Notes under the pieces: model-generated
Seen by the model: the letters and a program-made list of their open reading frames with translations, nothing else
Database searches by the model: none
Told to the model about the DNA's origin: nothing
Shown here: piece by piece, positions 48,497-63,041 of the stretch
Layout of the letters: every line of letters starts with the position of its first letter
Position numbering within the stretch: the first letter of the stretch is position 1
From: Chromera velia
Taxonomy: Eukaryota > Sar > Chromeraceae
Reading direction: 5' to 3'
NCBI GenBank assembly: GCA_018398765.1
Contig: JAHBMJ010005737.1
Location: forward strand, 1 to 64,000
DNA: 64,000 nt
Made by a program: the position numbers and the translations under genes

Positions 48497-49602
48497 GGTG
48501 GACAGATTGTTCTGGTGACTGGTGGAACTTCAATGATCGAAAAGAGCTGTTCGGATCTGGGAGGAACTGAGCACGGATGTGGATCCTTTGCGTTCGGCAA
48601 GCACGGTTTCATCAAGAAGTCATTTTGGCTTGTCTGTGTACTTGGATGCCTGTACGCATCAAAACGCCAACGCGTCGGCTGCATGCATGGGGGCCGAGGA
48701 TCCGTCACGCGCTCGCGACGGCCCGTCGCGCCCGGCGCGGCCGGCCCGCGGGATGCATGCCGCGGCGCGGGGGCGCGGCGGCGCCGCCTGTCGAGGCTGC
48801 ACAGTCGAGCTACTACTACTACTCCACTTATCTTCCAACACCAGGCGGTACCAGGCGGCGCGTATACTCGATGGAGAGGCACTGGAGGCTACTGGTGGCA
48901 GGTAACAGTCATTCAATGGTGTTAGATTGACTTGTATTTTTGTTTTGTAATTGAATTTCTTGTAATTGGTTGTTCAATGTAGTTCAATATTATTCAGAAC
49001 TTGTTCTAAAATCCAAAAGATTGCGGTTCACCAACAACATACGTTACTGGCTTTCACCACTTATCACCACTTCAATTCAATTCATTCATTCATTTACATA
49101 CAAAACTAAGAAAAATATAATCGAAATAAATATAAAATGTATTCTATGAACTTGTTTAATGTAGTTTAAGGATAATCCGATCTTATATTATTTAATGATT
49201 AAGGGTTTTATTATACATATTATTTTGATTGAGTTTATAACATGCAGTCGCAGTGATTTTTTATATACTTTTTCAAACCTCTTACCTAGCCTCTTACTCA
49301 TGCAATTTGAGTGATCAATGGTGATTGCATAAACATTGTTTAAATTTCTTTCTTATAAATAAAACTTTTGCTAAAATCATTGAAAAAACATGTACGAGAA
49401 TAGATAGAATTAGTTAAAACAGTGTACATTAAAATATTTTTCTGGATCTTTTCGATTCTATATTCAAATTTCTAGTCAAATTTTGAGTTTTTAATCAACT
49501 CGGGAGCGATTTAATTAAGCATTAGAATAATACATCAAAAACCTATACGAAAGCAAAACATATCATTCTTTTTGAAAGTTGTCTCACGTCTGTGCTATCA
49601 GC
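48497..49602. other. Intergenic: GC-rich block then AT-rich sequence
   Basis: Bases 48690-48800 are extremely G+C and CpG rich, with overlapping palindromes (cgcgacggcccgtcgcg; ccgcgg, ggccggcc, atgcat). They are followed by an ACT trinucleotide run (48809-48822). From about 48910 to 49560 the sequence is strongly AT-rich. No coding exon was supported. Confidence 0.5.
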
Positions 49603-51097
49603 TCAATCATCTTCTTCATCCGCCCACTTATGCCACAGTTTTCTGTCTGGCTTCATGTCTTTGAAAGAATCAAGTATCGCATATCGCTCCTCGTTGGTGA
49701 TTTCGGTGCCATCGCCCACATCCACCCTTTTGTCGTCGTCTTTCTCGAGAGGGTCTACAAACTTGATCGGATTGAAAAATCCTCGTACAGGCGCAGCACT
49801 CCGTTTCAACGATTGGGCAACGAGTCTTCTGGGATCAACTGCACCGTCGTCTCCGCCCTCTGCCAATTCTTTCCTTTGTTTGACCCTCAAAATCTCGATC
49901 TGCTTCTGCCTCATTTCTCCACGCTTTTTGACTTCGTCCTCCCAGGGGGAGTCCATCTCGTATCTGGGAAGGAAGTCCTTCTTCATCACCCTGCGTGCAT
50001 GCGTGCGGAAGGGGAAAGGAACACCTCAAGTGCATTCACGCAAATGACAAGACAAAGTTGCATAAAACATACGGAAACAGGGATGGGTGTAGAATTTTGC
50101 GTTCGGCAGCATCTGGCAGCGTATGAGAGAGTGTCTCCATACCCGCTTTCCTGCAGAGGGGGGACTTTCTGGAAGGACGACAAAGACGCAGTCAAACGCA
50201 GGTGGGAGAGACAGAGGGAAACAAAGAGAGAGCAACGTTTAAAGTCAATTCATGCCTTGGCCTGAGCAAGACAATTTGTGGAGCATGGTTCGTATGAAGC
50301 TCACCGCAAAGACACTGCGACAAGGGTGCAACAGACAAACAAACACAAACGAATGAATGCTGGCACTACTGACACAGATTAGAAGGGTGTACACAGACTA
50401 GATGAAGAGAGAGAGGTTCACGCTAGAGGCAGAGAAACAAAAACCGGAAGCGCACACACTCAGGAACAGAAGTCCGGGCAGATCACACAAGAAAGAGCAA
50501 AGGTAGACATGACAAACAAACAAAAAAACAAACAGACTGACTCTGCAATCCCCCCCCTTTCCTTGACCCAGTCAGGCCACTCCCCCTTGTCGATCGCATC
50601 ATAAGTCTCCGGGTCTCCGAATCTTCGGATGGCCGAGAAAACGAACAGTTCCGAGGGTTCGACGCCAAACTTGTCTTGCAGGATTTGGATCACCTCGCGA
50701 TTCCGCATCGACCGCGCGTAGAACATCGGCGTGTACCCGTGCTGCAAAAAACCAATCAATGTACTTGGCCCCTGTACAACTGAATGCATCATTCGTTCGA
50801 ATGTGACCCACAACTACCCACGCATCCACACCAATGCAGAGCTTGTTGAGAAAGACGAAACGCAGGTCTGTCGACCCACAATCGTCACCATAGACAGCAG
50901 TGTGAGAAGGAGAGCTTGCAGGCTGCAAGGAAGGAAAGACAGGATCCCCCCCTGTCTCTTTCCTTTCATTCATTATCCCGATCTTTTGCTCGGATTGCTT
51001 CTGTCCTACTGAAAGCTTTTCTCAGCATTCCAATCAATGCAGCAGATAGAGACGCAAGAACATGAGAGAGGGGGGGTGAATTCCTTGTCTCAGAGAC

Positions 51098-51154
<57 letters not shown>

Positions 51155-54100
51155 TCAACAAAAAGCCCTGCAGGACTGACGAAGCATTTGTCGTTGAAGT
51201 GTTTGGGCTTGTACTTCACGAGAACGTTCATAGTCAGGTCGTCATTCATCATCGCTGCCCAATGGACGCATCCTCTTCCGTACTGCACAAGAAAGGAAGA
51301 AGAAGGGAGTGCAAATGAGCAAAAAGGGTCACGATCGAACCCGTTTCTGATTACAAACCAACCGAGTTTTGTAACAGCTTGTATTACAAAAAGCGACAGA
51401 CAGACAGAAAGAGAAGAAACCATCCATCGATGAACCAACCGACCGACAGAACAACCAACGGACAACAAGACGAAAAGACACGGAAATAGAAAGAGATACA
51501 GAGAAGGCACAGAGACTCATTCCCTCACTCGTTCCCCATCGAGAGGCATTCGACGGGAAAATCACAACACCAAAAACCAATAAAACAGAGAGACCATGTC
51601 CCACCAACTTCACTCAGAATCCCTCTAGAGTCTGTTTGACCTTCAGAAACAAAAACAGAGAGAGAGACAAAGAGAGAGGAAAACAAAGAGAGAGAAAGAG
51701 GGAGAGAGAGCAAAAGAAAGAGAAAAAGAGACTGACGAGATCCCTGTGTTCCAAATCTGCCCCCCTCTCGAGGAGGTAGTCCACAACCTGATGGAGTCCC
51801 GATCTCGCAGCTGCCGTCAGACACGACTCCCTCACATTCAGACCGCATCCGACGCGAAGCCTATCTGCCTTGTCCCACTCCTTCATCAAGTCCACACTCT
51901 GCATACAAAGGAAAAGTTTGTTTGTTTGCTTCTTTGCTTTTGTCTTTCTGGTTGTTGCTTTGCAGCATTTGTTTGTATGCCCTGATAGAAGCATGAGTGA
52001 AAAAGCTGTGATGAAAATTACAGACAGGCAAGCATATAGAGCAAAAGAACAGCAAAAGAAAGGAGGAAACGACAGAAGAAAAAGGGAGTGTAAACAGACC
52101 AATTCATGAGTGGGGAAAAACCGGAAAAAATACAGGATGAAAGAAACAAAGCTCCAGAAACAAACATATTAAGATGAAGAGAAGCACACGAGAAGCCATC
52201 CAGAACAAGCCAACCCACCGGAGCGAGGTTGAAGAAGACCCTACAGTCTTTGTCGTTGAAGACAACCTCTTCGAACTGCACGCACGCACTCACCCAAACG
52301 AAAGAACCGGACAGAAAACCCAGGAGAGACCCTCAGTGGGAACGACACAGACAGAACAAAAGCATTGAGGCAACCAGATTGACCGAGGCTTCACAATAGA
52401 TACCCGGACGAACCGACAGAGATGCACACAAACACACAAAATCAGAGGAAGAGGGAGTTTGAAACCGGGAGGGAACGATGTGCACCGTGGGAAAGAGGCA
52501 CATGGTGAGAGACAGAGAGTGGGGGAGACAGAGAGAAACGTAGAAAGAAAGAGGAAGAGGGGGGGGTGCAGGGAGAGAAAGAAAAAAGGACAAAAAGAAT
52601 TGTTTCTGGGATACCGCAGTTGAAGACGACCCTCTGCCTGCCTGCGCGTCCCTGTACATCCACTCATCCTTTCACTCCTTGACTCATCCACCCGCTCACC
52701 CCCTCACTCATCCACTCCACACGAAGCTGGACTCACCCTGTCGACGACATCAATCCGGGCCCCCGCTTCCACCAGCTTCTTTGCGCTTTCAAATTTCGCA
52801 GTGTCCTCGGTACAGAGCATCAGAAGAGGCGTGAGGCCCCACTGCACCCACCGAGAAACGGAGTTATTCAATCAGGGAAACAAAAACATAATAGAGAAGA
52901 CAAAAAAACTCAAACAATATGAAGGAAGGCCGCACGATGTACTTCCACAGGAAACACATATGCACATAGAAAGGCAGCAGGCGCAACCCTCAGATTGAGC
53001 TTTGCAGTCTCCTCCCGAGCATTCCATCCCCTATTGAGCAACGAGTCCCCGACTCAACCAACCGACGGACCGAGTTTTCCTGGTTCACGTCTATCCCTCT
53101 GTCGACGAGGGCGTCTATGCATTTGGGGCAGGTGTGCGTCGTCACGTTGAGCTGCCCCTGGGTATTGCCTCCACACGCCAGTATCAGAGTCGTGGCATTG
53201 TCTAACGGCTGCGGGAAAGAAGGACGGCATTCAACAGAGAGGCTTCAAAAAGCTATGCGGACATCAAAGATCAAGCTGCTGACACTCATTCTCTCTCTCT
53301 CTCTCTCTCACAGACACGCACACAAACGCACAGACACACAGAGAGAGAAGACAAACACAAGAAAAAAGAAAGGAACCACACGTACTCAGAGAACGATGCG
53401 CAAGACGGAAAAGACGAGGGGAGGAAGCAAACGAGTAAGAGACAAGATGAAAAAACTCACTCCTCTTCCTGTGCTCACATAGAAACTCACTTGCTGACCG
53501 ACCCACTCCTTCACTTACATCGAGTCTGTGGATGTCTGCCCCCCTCTCTATCAGGAGGAGCGCAGTGTCGTCAGACTTCCACGTGAGAGCCGTCTGCAGG
53601 GCTGAACGGTTTCCCATAGGCTGCAAGTACACAAGAAGCAAAAGAAAAAGTGAGTGAAAGAAGGAAGCGTAGACAGATAGGTAGATAGGTAGATAGACAG
53701 GCGGACCGATCGGGAGGGAAACGGGAAAGAAACAGACAGAAAAAGCGGGAGAGAGAGACGAAACTTCTCGCCGACCGGAACTAAAAGCCGCCCGCAGAAG
53801 GTCGGACAGACCAATAAGCAGATGTTCACGATTCATACACGAGTGCGAATGTAGGGCCTGGTGATTGCACACATTTCCACGCGGGCCGACGGAGGGCATT
53901 GGTGACAACTGACAGATCTTGATGTACACTTGGAACAAGTCACAGATTGGCATGCAGGAAGGTTCTCCGCTCTCTCCCTCTCTCTCTAAGCCCTTCTCTC
54001 TCTGCCTCCCCCTCTCTCAATGTGCGTGATGCTTGACAAACAAGTTGGCACAGGCACGACGACAAAAAAAAAAAAATCCAACCGAAGGAGACCACCAAAA

Positions 54101-57100
54101 CCAACAGAACCGGAAGAGAGCTGACGGACGAGGGAGCTGCGGTCCGGCAAAAAGCAAAAACGCGAACACTGCAGTAGTCAAAAAACCAAAAACACCCGAA
54201 CCGACAAACCGTATCCGGAGGGCCTTCAATATCAGCGCCAGCGTCCAACAGCATTTTTGCAATCTACATACAAGATGGGTGCACTCACAAAAACGAAGGG
54301 GGATAAATGAACAAACAGCGGACGGTGGAACGACGTGAGCGGGGGCAAAAAGGCAGAGAGAAAACCGTCGGGCAGAATGTTCCAGGAGAGAAAAAAGGAC
54401 GGCACGCCTGTTTATTTCACATCTGCATTGCACTCAGCAGGACAGAACAAGACCAGACCCCCATGCCCACACCCCGACCTGACCGACCTGCGTGAAGTCC
54501 CGCATGCACGCAAAGATGAGAGGAGACTCGTCGGCCTGCAAACAGAAAAATCAAGCGGGCAGAAAGGAAAGGCCAACAAATACACTCACTCATTCGCTCG
54601 TCAACGGAAACGAAGGAAACTATGCCCATCTCATCGTGATGGTCTTCGGTTGATCTCTTGCTGGGAGTGGCTAAGTGTGAACGAAGATAGTGGTTACCTC
54701 CATCCTCACCGGCGCGTCAACAAAGGAGAACCAGGCGAAAAAGAGAAATGGGCCGCTTTTTCCCCTAGTGCGACGCACGCAGCACAACAAACAAAGGATA
54801 CGGAAACTCGTCACGCATTCGCCTGCTGGCAAAAGCAATAGGGTGACGGGCAGTGTCTGAAACGGGACCCGGTACAGCAGGCGTGGATCCCTCAAACACA
54901 AATTCAAATGCGTGAATGTATCGTTGCATGTGCACACATGTATGACGGAAATCACCGATGACTCCTCCCTTTCCTTTCTGACCTTATTCATTGCATTTAC
55001 TTTAGCGCCCCTCTCGAGAAGAGCCCCGACTGCCTCTGTGAAGTTGTTCTGCACCGCCACATGGAGAGGGGAGAACCCAAAGTCCACCGAGAGGTTCACG
55101 TCTGCACCAGCGTCGAGGAGCATCTGGACGATGCGGAAGAATCTGCACGAAGGAGAGACAGGAGGAAAAAGAAGAAGAAGAAGAAGAAGAAGAAGAAGGG
55201 GAAGAAGAAAGAGGTGAGAGATATTCTGTCTTTCCGCCCCCCAAGCACATGAATCCAGGATGCTTCAAGACTTTGTCTTCTCACACAGTCACACGCGGGA
55301 AAATCAGCCTACGGGGGCGCGCGACGCAGATTCAGATAGCGAGAGAGGGAGAAAGAGGCGTGGATGCAAAAAGGACAAAGACAAAAAAAACACCAAATTG
55401 TGCGTATTCACCCACTGACTTTGCGGTCTTCTCCTCAGTCACGAACTCATACCAACTTTTGCCCCACAAGCCCAGACTCGGATCTTTCCTCACCGCCTTC
55501 TTGTCCGGCATCGCCTCACACCAGAGCATTTGTGCAAAATTACACGCGGTGATCAGGGGAGTCGCCCCGATCTGCAACGACGATACAGCACACATGCACA
55601 GTCACCTGAAGACTTTGTGAAGAAAAGTGCAGAGTCTCACTCACGCACCCACGCGCAGCAATACCTGTTGACTGACGTCTTCATCTCAAGATTCATTTGA
55701 CTCTCCATCTCTTCAAACCAAATCAATCTCTGATCACAAGTTCTCTGTCTGCCTGCGTCTGCTTTGAGGGTTCTCCGCATATCCGAAGAATGGCTCGTCA
55801 GCACGACCATGCAGAAGGAAAGTGAATCATCGAAGTGGAAGTCCATCAGCTGTTCTCTCTCGAGGGTGCGAGGAAGGAAGCACGAAGGAAGGAAAGAAGG
55901 AATGGAGGAAGGAACTGACGTCGTCCCGCGAGTTGGGGTTGCACTTGTCTCGCAGAAATCTCTCGACGTATTCCTCTTGTCTGCACACATAAAAAAAGAT
56001 TCAGCATTTTGGAAATCTAAACTGCAGCGGTAAGGTTCCATTATCACAACCTGTACTTGCATATGCTCTAGGGCTCTCTCACCGACTTCATCTTGCCTCA
56101 ATTGGACCGAAAAAAAATCCTCACAATGGGGGAAAAGTTGAGGAAGTGGGAGAGAGCGAACCCTTCTCTCCCGACCCCTGGGGGTAAATTTCCTTTTTCT
56201 TTGGTACAGACAGCATCGTCAGAGAGGTACAGACCTGCATGAGAGGACGTCCCCTTCTCTTCTCTCTTTTGTTTACCTTCTGCGCGCTCACTCTCTGCCT
56301 CTCATCAACCAACCAACGAACGAACTCCTTCCCAATAAACCGACCCCAAAGAGACGGCAACAAACAGAGCGTCCCATCCGAAGGTCTGCAGAAGAACAAA
56401 GAAAACGAACACAACACACACATGCGCATGAAAACATTCATCCACTTATACAGAGAGACAGAGAGACGGAGTGCTTCCCTCTTCCCTTCTCAGATAGACG
56501 GACACACACACCGAAATACAGGCAGGCTTTGAATGCAGATACTCGAATAGACAGTCAGCTCACAATCTTCCTCTTCATTCTCCGCGGGCGGCCGGTTGTA
56601 GGGGTGGAGCGGANGGGGGGGGGGGGGGGGGTTGAGTGGACTGTCTCTCGAGCACACACACGCGCGCGGGGAGGGGGGGGAGGAGCTGAAGACAAGGCAA
56701 GAGGGCCAGGAAGTTGTATTTCCCAAAAATGGGGTAAGAAGGAGAACGCACCAAGCGAAAAAAAAGGTGCACCAGAAAGTGCGGCAAGACCGAGAGCAGA
56801 CTACAAATGGGGAGAAAATGAAAAAGAGCCTTTTGTCAGAGAGACAGACAGACAGACAGACAGACAAAGCCAAACGACCGACAGACAGACATCCTTCATT
56901 TTCGGGCTCGCCCCTCCTTCGAGCAGTCTGTCTGCAATTTCATATTCTCGATGATTTAGAGCTCGACACAGAGGAGAGATTCCGTGATCCTGCAAAAAAG
57001 GACATCATCCCGAATATTCTTCTGCGCAGACATGCTCTGAAAAGGCGTCACAAATACCTGTTTGAGTGCACACTTTTGATGTGTTTGCGATTTTTGTTCT

Positions 57101-58446
57101 GAGCATCCAGGGTCAGGAAGTTCCGTCCACGCACACCGAAGGAGAGAACAGAAATGGATACGCAGACAGATGAGAGACGAATTGAAAAGAAAACAACGCA
57201 GCGAGAGATTTGCGGGAACGCCAGAACAAAGCTGCCAAGTCAATGAACAGGCCAAAGTGAAAACAAAAGAAAATGAATTTAAAAGGACACAAGAAGAGAG
57301 AACAGGAACCCCCCACCCACCCTACCCCCATGCAACTTACAGGTGCACTCCGGGTGTTAGGATCAGCCCCCAAATTCAAGAGGAGGTCCACCAATTTAAA
57401 GTCCCCCAGCTCCACGGCGTGGTCGAGGGGTCTCCTTCCAGACTGAAGAAGGAGAAGAAGAAGAAGAAGGAGAAGAAGCAGAAGAAGAAGAAGAAGAAGC
57501 AGAAGCAGAAGAAGAAGAAGAAGAAGAAGAAGAAGAAGAAGAAGCAGAAGCAGAAGCAGAAGGAGAAGAAGAAGAAGAAGAAGGAGAAGGAGAAGGAGAA
57601 GGAGCAGGAGAAGAAGAAGAAGAAGAAGAAGAAGAAGAAGAAGAAGAAGAAGAAGAAGAACAAGCAGAAAAAGAAGCAGAAGAAGAAGAAGAAGAAGAAG
57701 GAGGAGGAGGAGGAGAAGAAGAAGAAGAAGAAGAAGAAGAAGAAAAAGAAAAAGAAGAAGGAGAAGAAAGGAGAAACGGTTATATAACAAGGGAGTCAGA
57801 GAAGAAAAAATGAAGCAGTGAAAGCGAGGAAGGTGTAGGGAAAGACAGATTGTACCCATGCAGCCAAATATGTGTGTAGAATACCGGTGGACTCTTCTTG
57901 TCTGAGAGTCCACAAGCTTTCCCCATGTCTTTATCTTCTTGTTTCCTTTCGCTTGTCTTTCCACCAGAATTCAACTCGGCTTATTCACTGCTTTTCGGAG
58001 ATCCTCTGTCTATCCGTCCCCGCTTCTTGTGTACATGAGACCCCAACAAAGGAGCGGACGGGCACACGGAGACATAGAGGAGCGGTAAACACGCCTTGAA
58101 CGCGTTCTCGCACCCGTACTAACCTAAGAACAACCCTACTCCTCGAAAGGCAAGTCTGCTTCACTCAGTCACTCACTCACTTACTCCTCTGCTCACTAAC
58201 CAACTCACTGACTTTGTCAACGCTGTTGGGCGATTTGCCCTTTTCCGTCACGTACCACTCAACGCGTTTGTAGTCCTGACGAACTGTTGCCTGGAGGAAG
58301 AGAGGATCAAATGGAGCATGGGGTGGAGGAAGAAATTGAAAATCCCACACTTAAGGTGACATCGTGAGATGGAAAGGAAGAAGAGGAAGTGCAGAGAGGA
58401 GAGAAAAAAGAAGGTCTTCCCTTGCTCCAAGGAGTGCTTGCGCGCG

Positions 58447-58485
<39 letters not shown>

Positions 58486-60032
58486 GGTCTGTGTGTTTGA
58501 TTTAGTCCCCGTTCATCCTTTCTTGAGATCGGAACTGCTTGTTGAGTCCTTATGTCTACCAAATCAATCAGGCGGTTCGATCCTTCTCCATACAGAGGCA
58601 TCAGAGCGAATGCCCAACTGACCTCATTAAGAGGTTCCTCCACGACCCGAGGCAAATAGTATTCGCTCTCTGGATTATCCAGATCTGCAGATTCATTCGT
58701 CAACACAATCATAACAGAGGACAGATGCGTTCTGCGTGAAGCGAGGCTGAGCGAATGAGACCGCCGTCATGTCTCTGTCGACTAACGCAAGCCAGAAAAG
58801 GGAGGGCGATACAGAACAAACGAAAGAATCAAAGTGAAAGGAGTTAGGAAGCGGAAACAGTCAAAATAATCATTGAAGACACAATCGCCGAACCAACAAA
58901 GAAGAAAAAAAACGGGCAAAGTGGACAAAAACGAAGAAGAGAAAGAGATCAACCAGCTGATCACCCAATGAAACCAAACAATGAATACAATAGCGACGAA
59001 AAAGATCGAACAAAAAATCAAAAGAAACACACAATGTGAAGAGGCTTTTCGCCCATAAAACAAGCGAAGAAGCAAACCAACCTCCTTCCTCTGGCCTCAC
59101 ACTGTCCCCAAAGTAGGTTTGGGGAAGGACACTACGTATTGTAAACTCCCAGTGCCAGGGTTTTCTCCCGACAATGGCTGCAATGAATGATGCGAATGTT
59201 TTTCTTACGATAAAATATTCATATGTACTCGTACGGAAACCTTCAGAAGTTTGAATACTCGAACACAAAGTTTCGAGTCCGTCTGTGCCTGCTTTGCGGC
59301 CTTCCCAGCTTTCTTGTGGTTTTCGTGAGAACAGCGACGTTGCTGTTTGCAGAGGGAACCCACAAGGCCGTTTCTGTCAACGATCGCATGATTCGGAAGA
59401 ACACGGGAGGACGCAGGGAGAGCTGAACGAAGAGAGGAAGAAAACTGAGAGGCCAATGAGTAAGTGAGTTCGTGGGAGAGAAGAAGGGAGGGAAGAAGAC
59501 AGGTATTCTAAAAGGGAGGACCTGAAGAGATGTGCCTTGCCTCTTCTCTTCTTCCTGTGCTGAAATTCACCATCACTTGGAGTCGGCAGCACACACCTCA
59601 CAAAAAGAAAGGGACGTTAAGAACCGCAGACTGAACGTGAATTGACTCACTGTTTTCATCCTCAGACCCGACTGTGCTCTCATCAAACAAGGTGCTATCC
59701 CATCTGAGCAGAAACTTTTCTCTGTTTGTGTATTTGTGTCCCGTGGGGGAGAAGTCAGGAAGTTTATCAGCATCAGGGATGCGGGGGCTGGCCTCCTCTT
59801 CCCCCGGAAGGCCCGTCAGGGGAACGATCGGGGGTGCTGTCTGGATCTGTTGGAGATTTTCTTCATCAATGCTCAGCTGGGAAAGTACTGTGTGCTCTTT
59901 TCTTCGCTTCTCCCTTCGGATGCTTTCGGGATCAGAGACGCTTAACCGAAATCCTTCTCCGTCTCTGGTTACGGTTAGGAGAATGAGACAGAAAGGAAAA
60001 AATGAACAACGACGAAGTTTCTGTGCCCACAT
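49603..60032 (-). CDS. Ankyrin-repeat protein with N-terminal leader
   Basis: Twenty-one exons: 60032-59651, 59177-59082, 58684-58623, 58290-58213, 57442-57341, 56989-56891, 56385-56345, 55980-55920, 55571-55420, 55142-54983, 54535-54488, 54263-54210, 53620-53519, 53208-53071, 52841-52737, 52275-52219, 51898-51737, 51282-51181, 50741-50538, 50168-50143, 49990-49603. All phases agree; 872 aa. The N-terminus (MWAQKLRRCSFFPFCLILLT) looks like a signal peptide, and a Phe follows shortly after (GEGFRLSVS), as in leaders of proteins sent to secondary red plastids. A conserved non-ankyrin segment (GRKPWHWEFTIRSVLPQTYF) precedes about ten ankyrin repeats (RRPLDHAVELGDFKLVDLLL; FSPLHVAVQNNFTEAVGALL; GADLEHRDL). 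Several repeats occupy exactly one phase-0 exon of 33-35 codons. The C-terminus (PVRGFFNPIKFVDPLEKDD) is charged. Ankyrin repeats bind partner proteins; the partner is unknown. Confidence 0.85.
51095..51150 (-). repeat. GA/CT microsatellite in the ankyrin gene
   Basis: GA dinucleotide runs on the plus strand, hence CT in the transcribed sense, inside the intron after the exon ending at 51181. Confidence 0.9.
57440..57775 (-). repeat. CTT trinucleotide tract (335 bp) before an ankyrin exon
   Basis: GAA/GAAGCA/GGAGAA triplets on the plus strand, so CTT/TGC-type triplets on the sense strand, ending directly at the acceptor ('cttcttcag') of the exon starting at 57442. Both strands are open over the tract only because of its triplet periodicity. 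It lies outside the coding phase of the gene model. A shorter tract of the same type is at 55165-55215. Confidence 0.9.
58449..58481 (-). repeat. GT/CA microsatellite in the ankyrin gene
   Basis: A GT dinucleotide run on the plus strand within the intron between the exons at 58684-58623 and 58290-58213. This is one of the few tracts whose orientation is opposite (CA in the sense of transcription). Confidence 0.85.
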
Positions 60033-60738
60033 GGTTCTTCAACCAGCTTTCCTGTGCTCTTCTAGAACTAGAACAGACAGGCAGTCCTGGCCTTAGAAAA
60101 ACTCCACCACTCCTCCGCAACAATACCCGGTCGACTTAGAGACGGGGTGTGTGAACAAGGAGACAGCAACACGCCGCTGCGTGCAGACGACAGCAACAGA
60201 ACCTGCCGAATGACGTTCTCTTCCGTGCACTTCCGCACAACTGGGCCACTTTCCGATGTTTGCACTGTTGCTTCAAGGAAGATTGTCACAGCAACCACGG
60301 AGACGATACTGCATGAGACGCCTTTCAAACAAGGGTGAACAAATGGTGAACAAGTCAGAACATGCAATGTCAGAACAACATGTCACGCATCGTCCCTCTT
60401 TGGACCCCGCGTCCCCGCGACTGCCGCCAGGCTGCGCGTGCATGCGTCAACTTGCCCGCTCCGCCACGCGCCTGACTGCATGAGTCATGCATGAGTCAAC
60501 TCGACTCTCCAAAACAAACGTCCTCGAAATTCCTCCAATTCAGAAGTTACTCAATTTAAGTGAGTTGAAGACTCCTAGTGGGTATGCACACAGTTCAACG
60601 TTTGACACTTCCGGCATCCTGACGTGCTGCTCTTCACCAGCCCCCCCAATATATGCAAAGGCATTTGATTTACTTTTAAACGTCGGGTCAACGCCCCTGA
60701 ATTGTCATATTTCCGTCTCGTCTCGTCTCGTTGCCAAC
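60033..60738. promoter_or_regulatory. Divergent spacer between the ankyrin gene and the oxidase-like gene
   Basis: About 700 bases between two divergent starts. Two direct TGAGTCA words 11 bases apart, within 'tgagtcatgcatgagtca' (60481-60498), match the consensus of bZIP (AP-1/GCN4-like) sites. A GC-rich stretch (60405-60475) adjoins them. An in-frame ATG at 60487 could extend the oxidase-like protein by 84 residues; the spacer would then be shorter. Confidence 0.35.

Positions 60739-63041
<2,303 letters not shown>

Noticed and set aside
52600-52640. A possible mini-exon (VVFNC) resembling EEVVFND at 52250
   Set aside because: Including it breaks the phase with the next ankyrin exon and produces a stop; the resemblance is short.
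57170-57787. Long Lys/Glu-rich open frame on the plus strand and Leu-rich frame on the minus strand
   Set aside because: Both come from the triplet repeat in an intron of the ankyrin gene and have no conserved protein around them.
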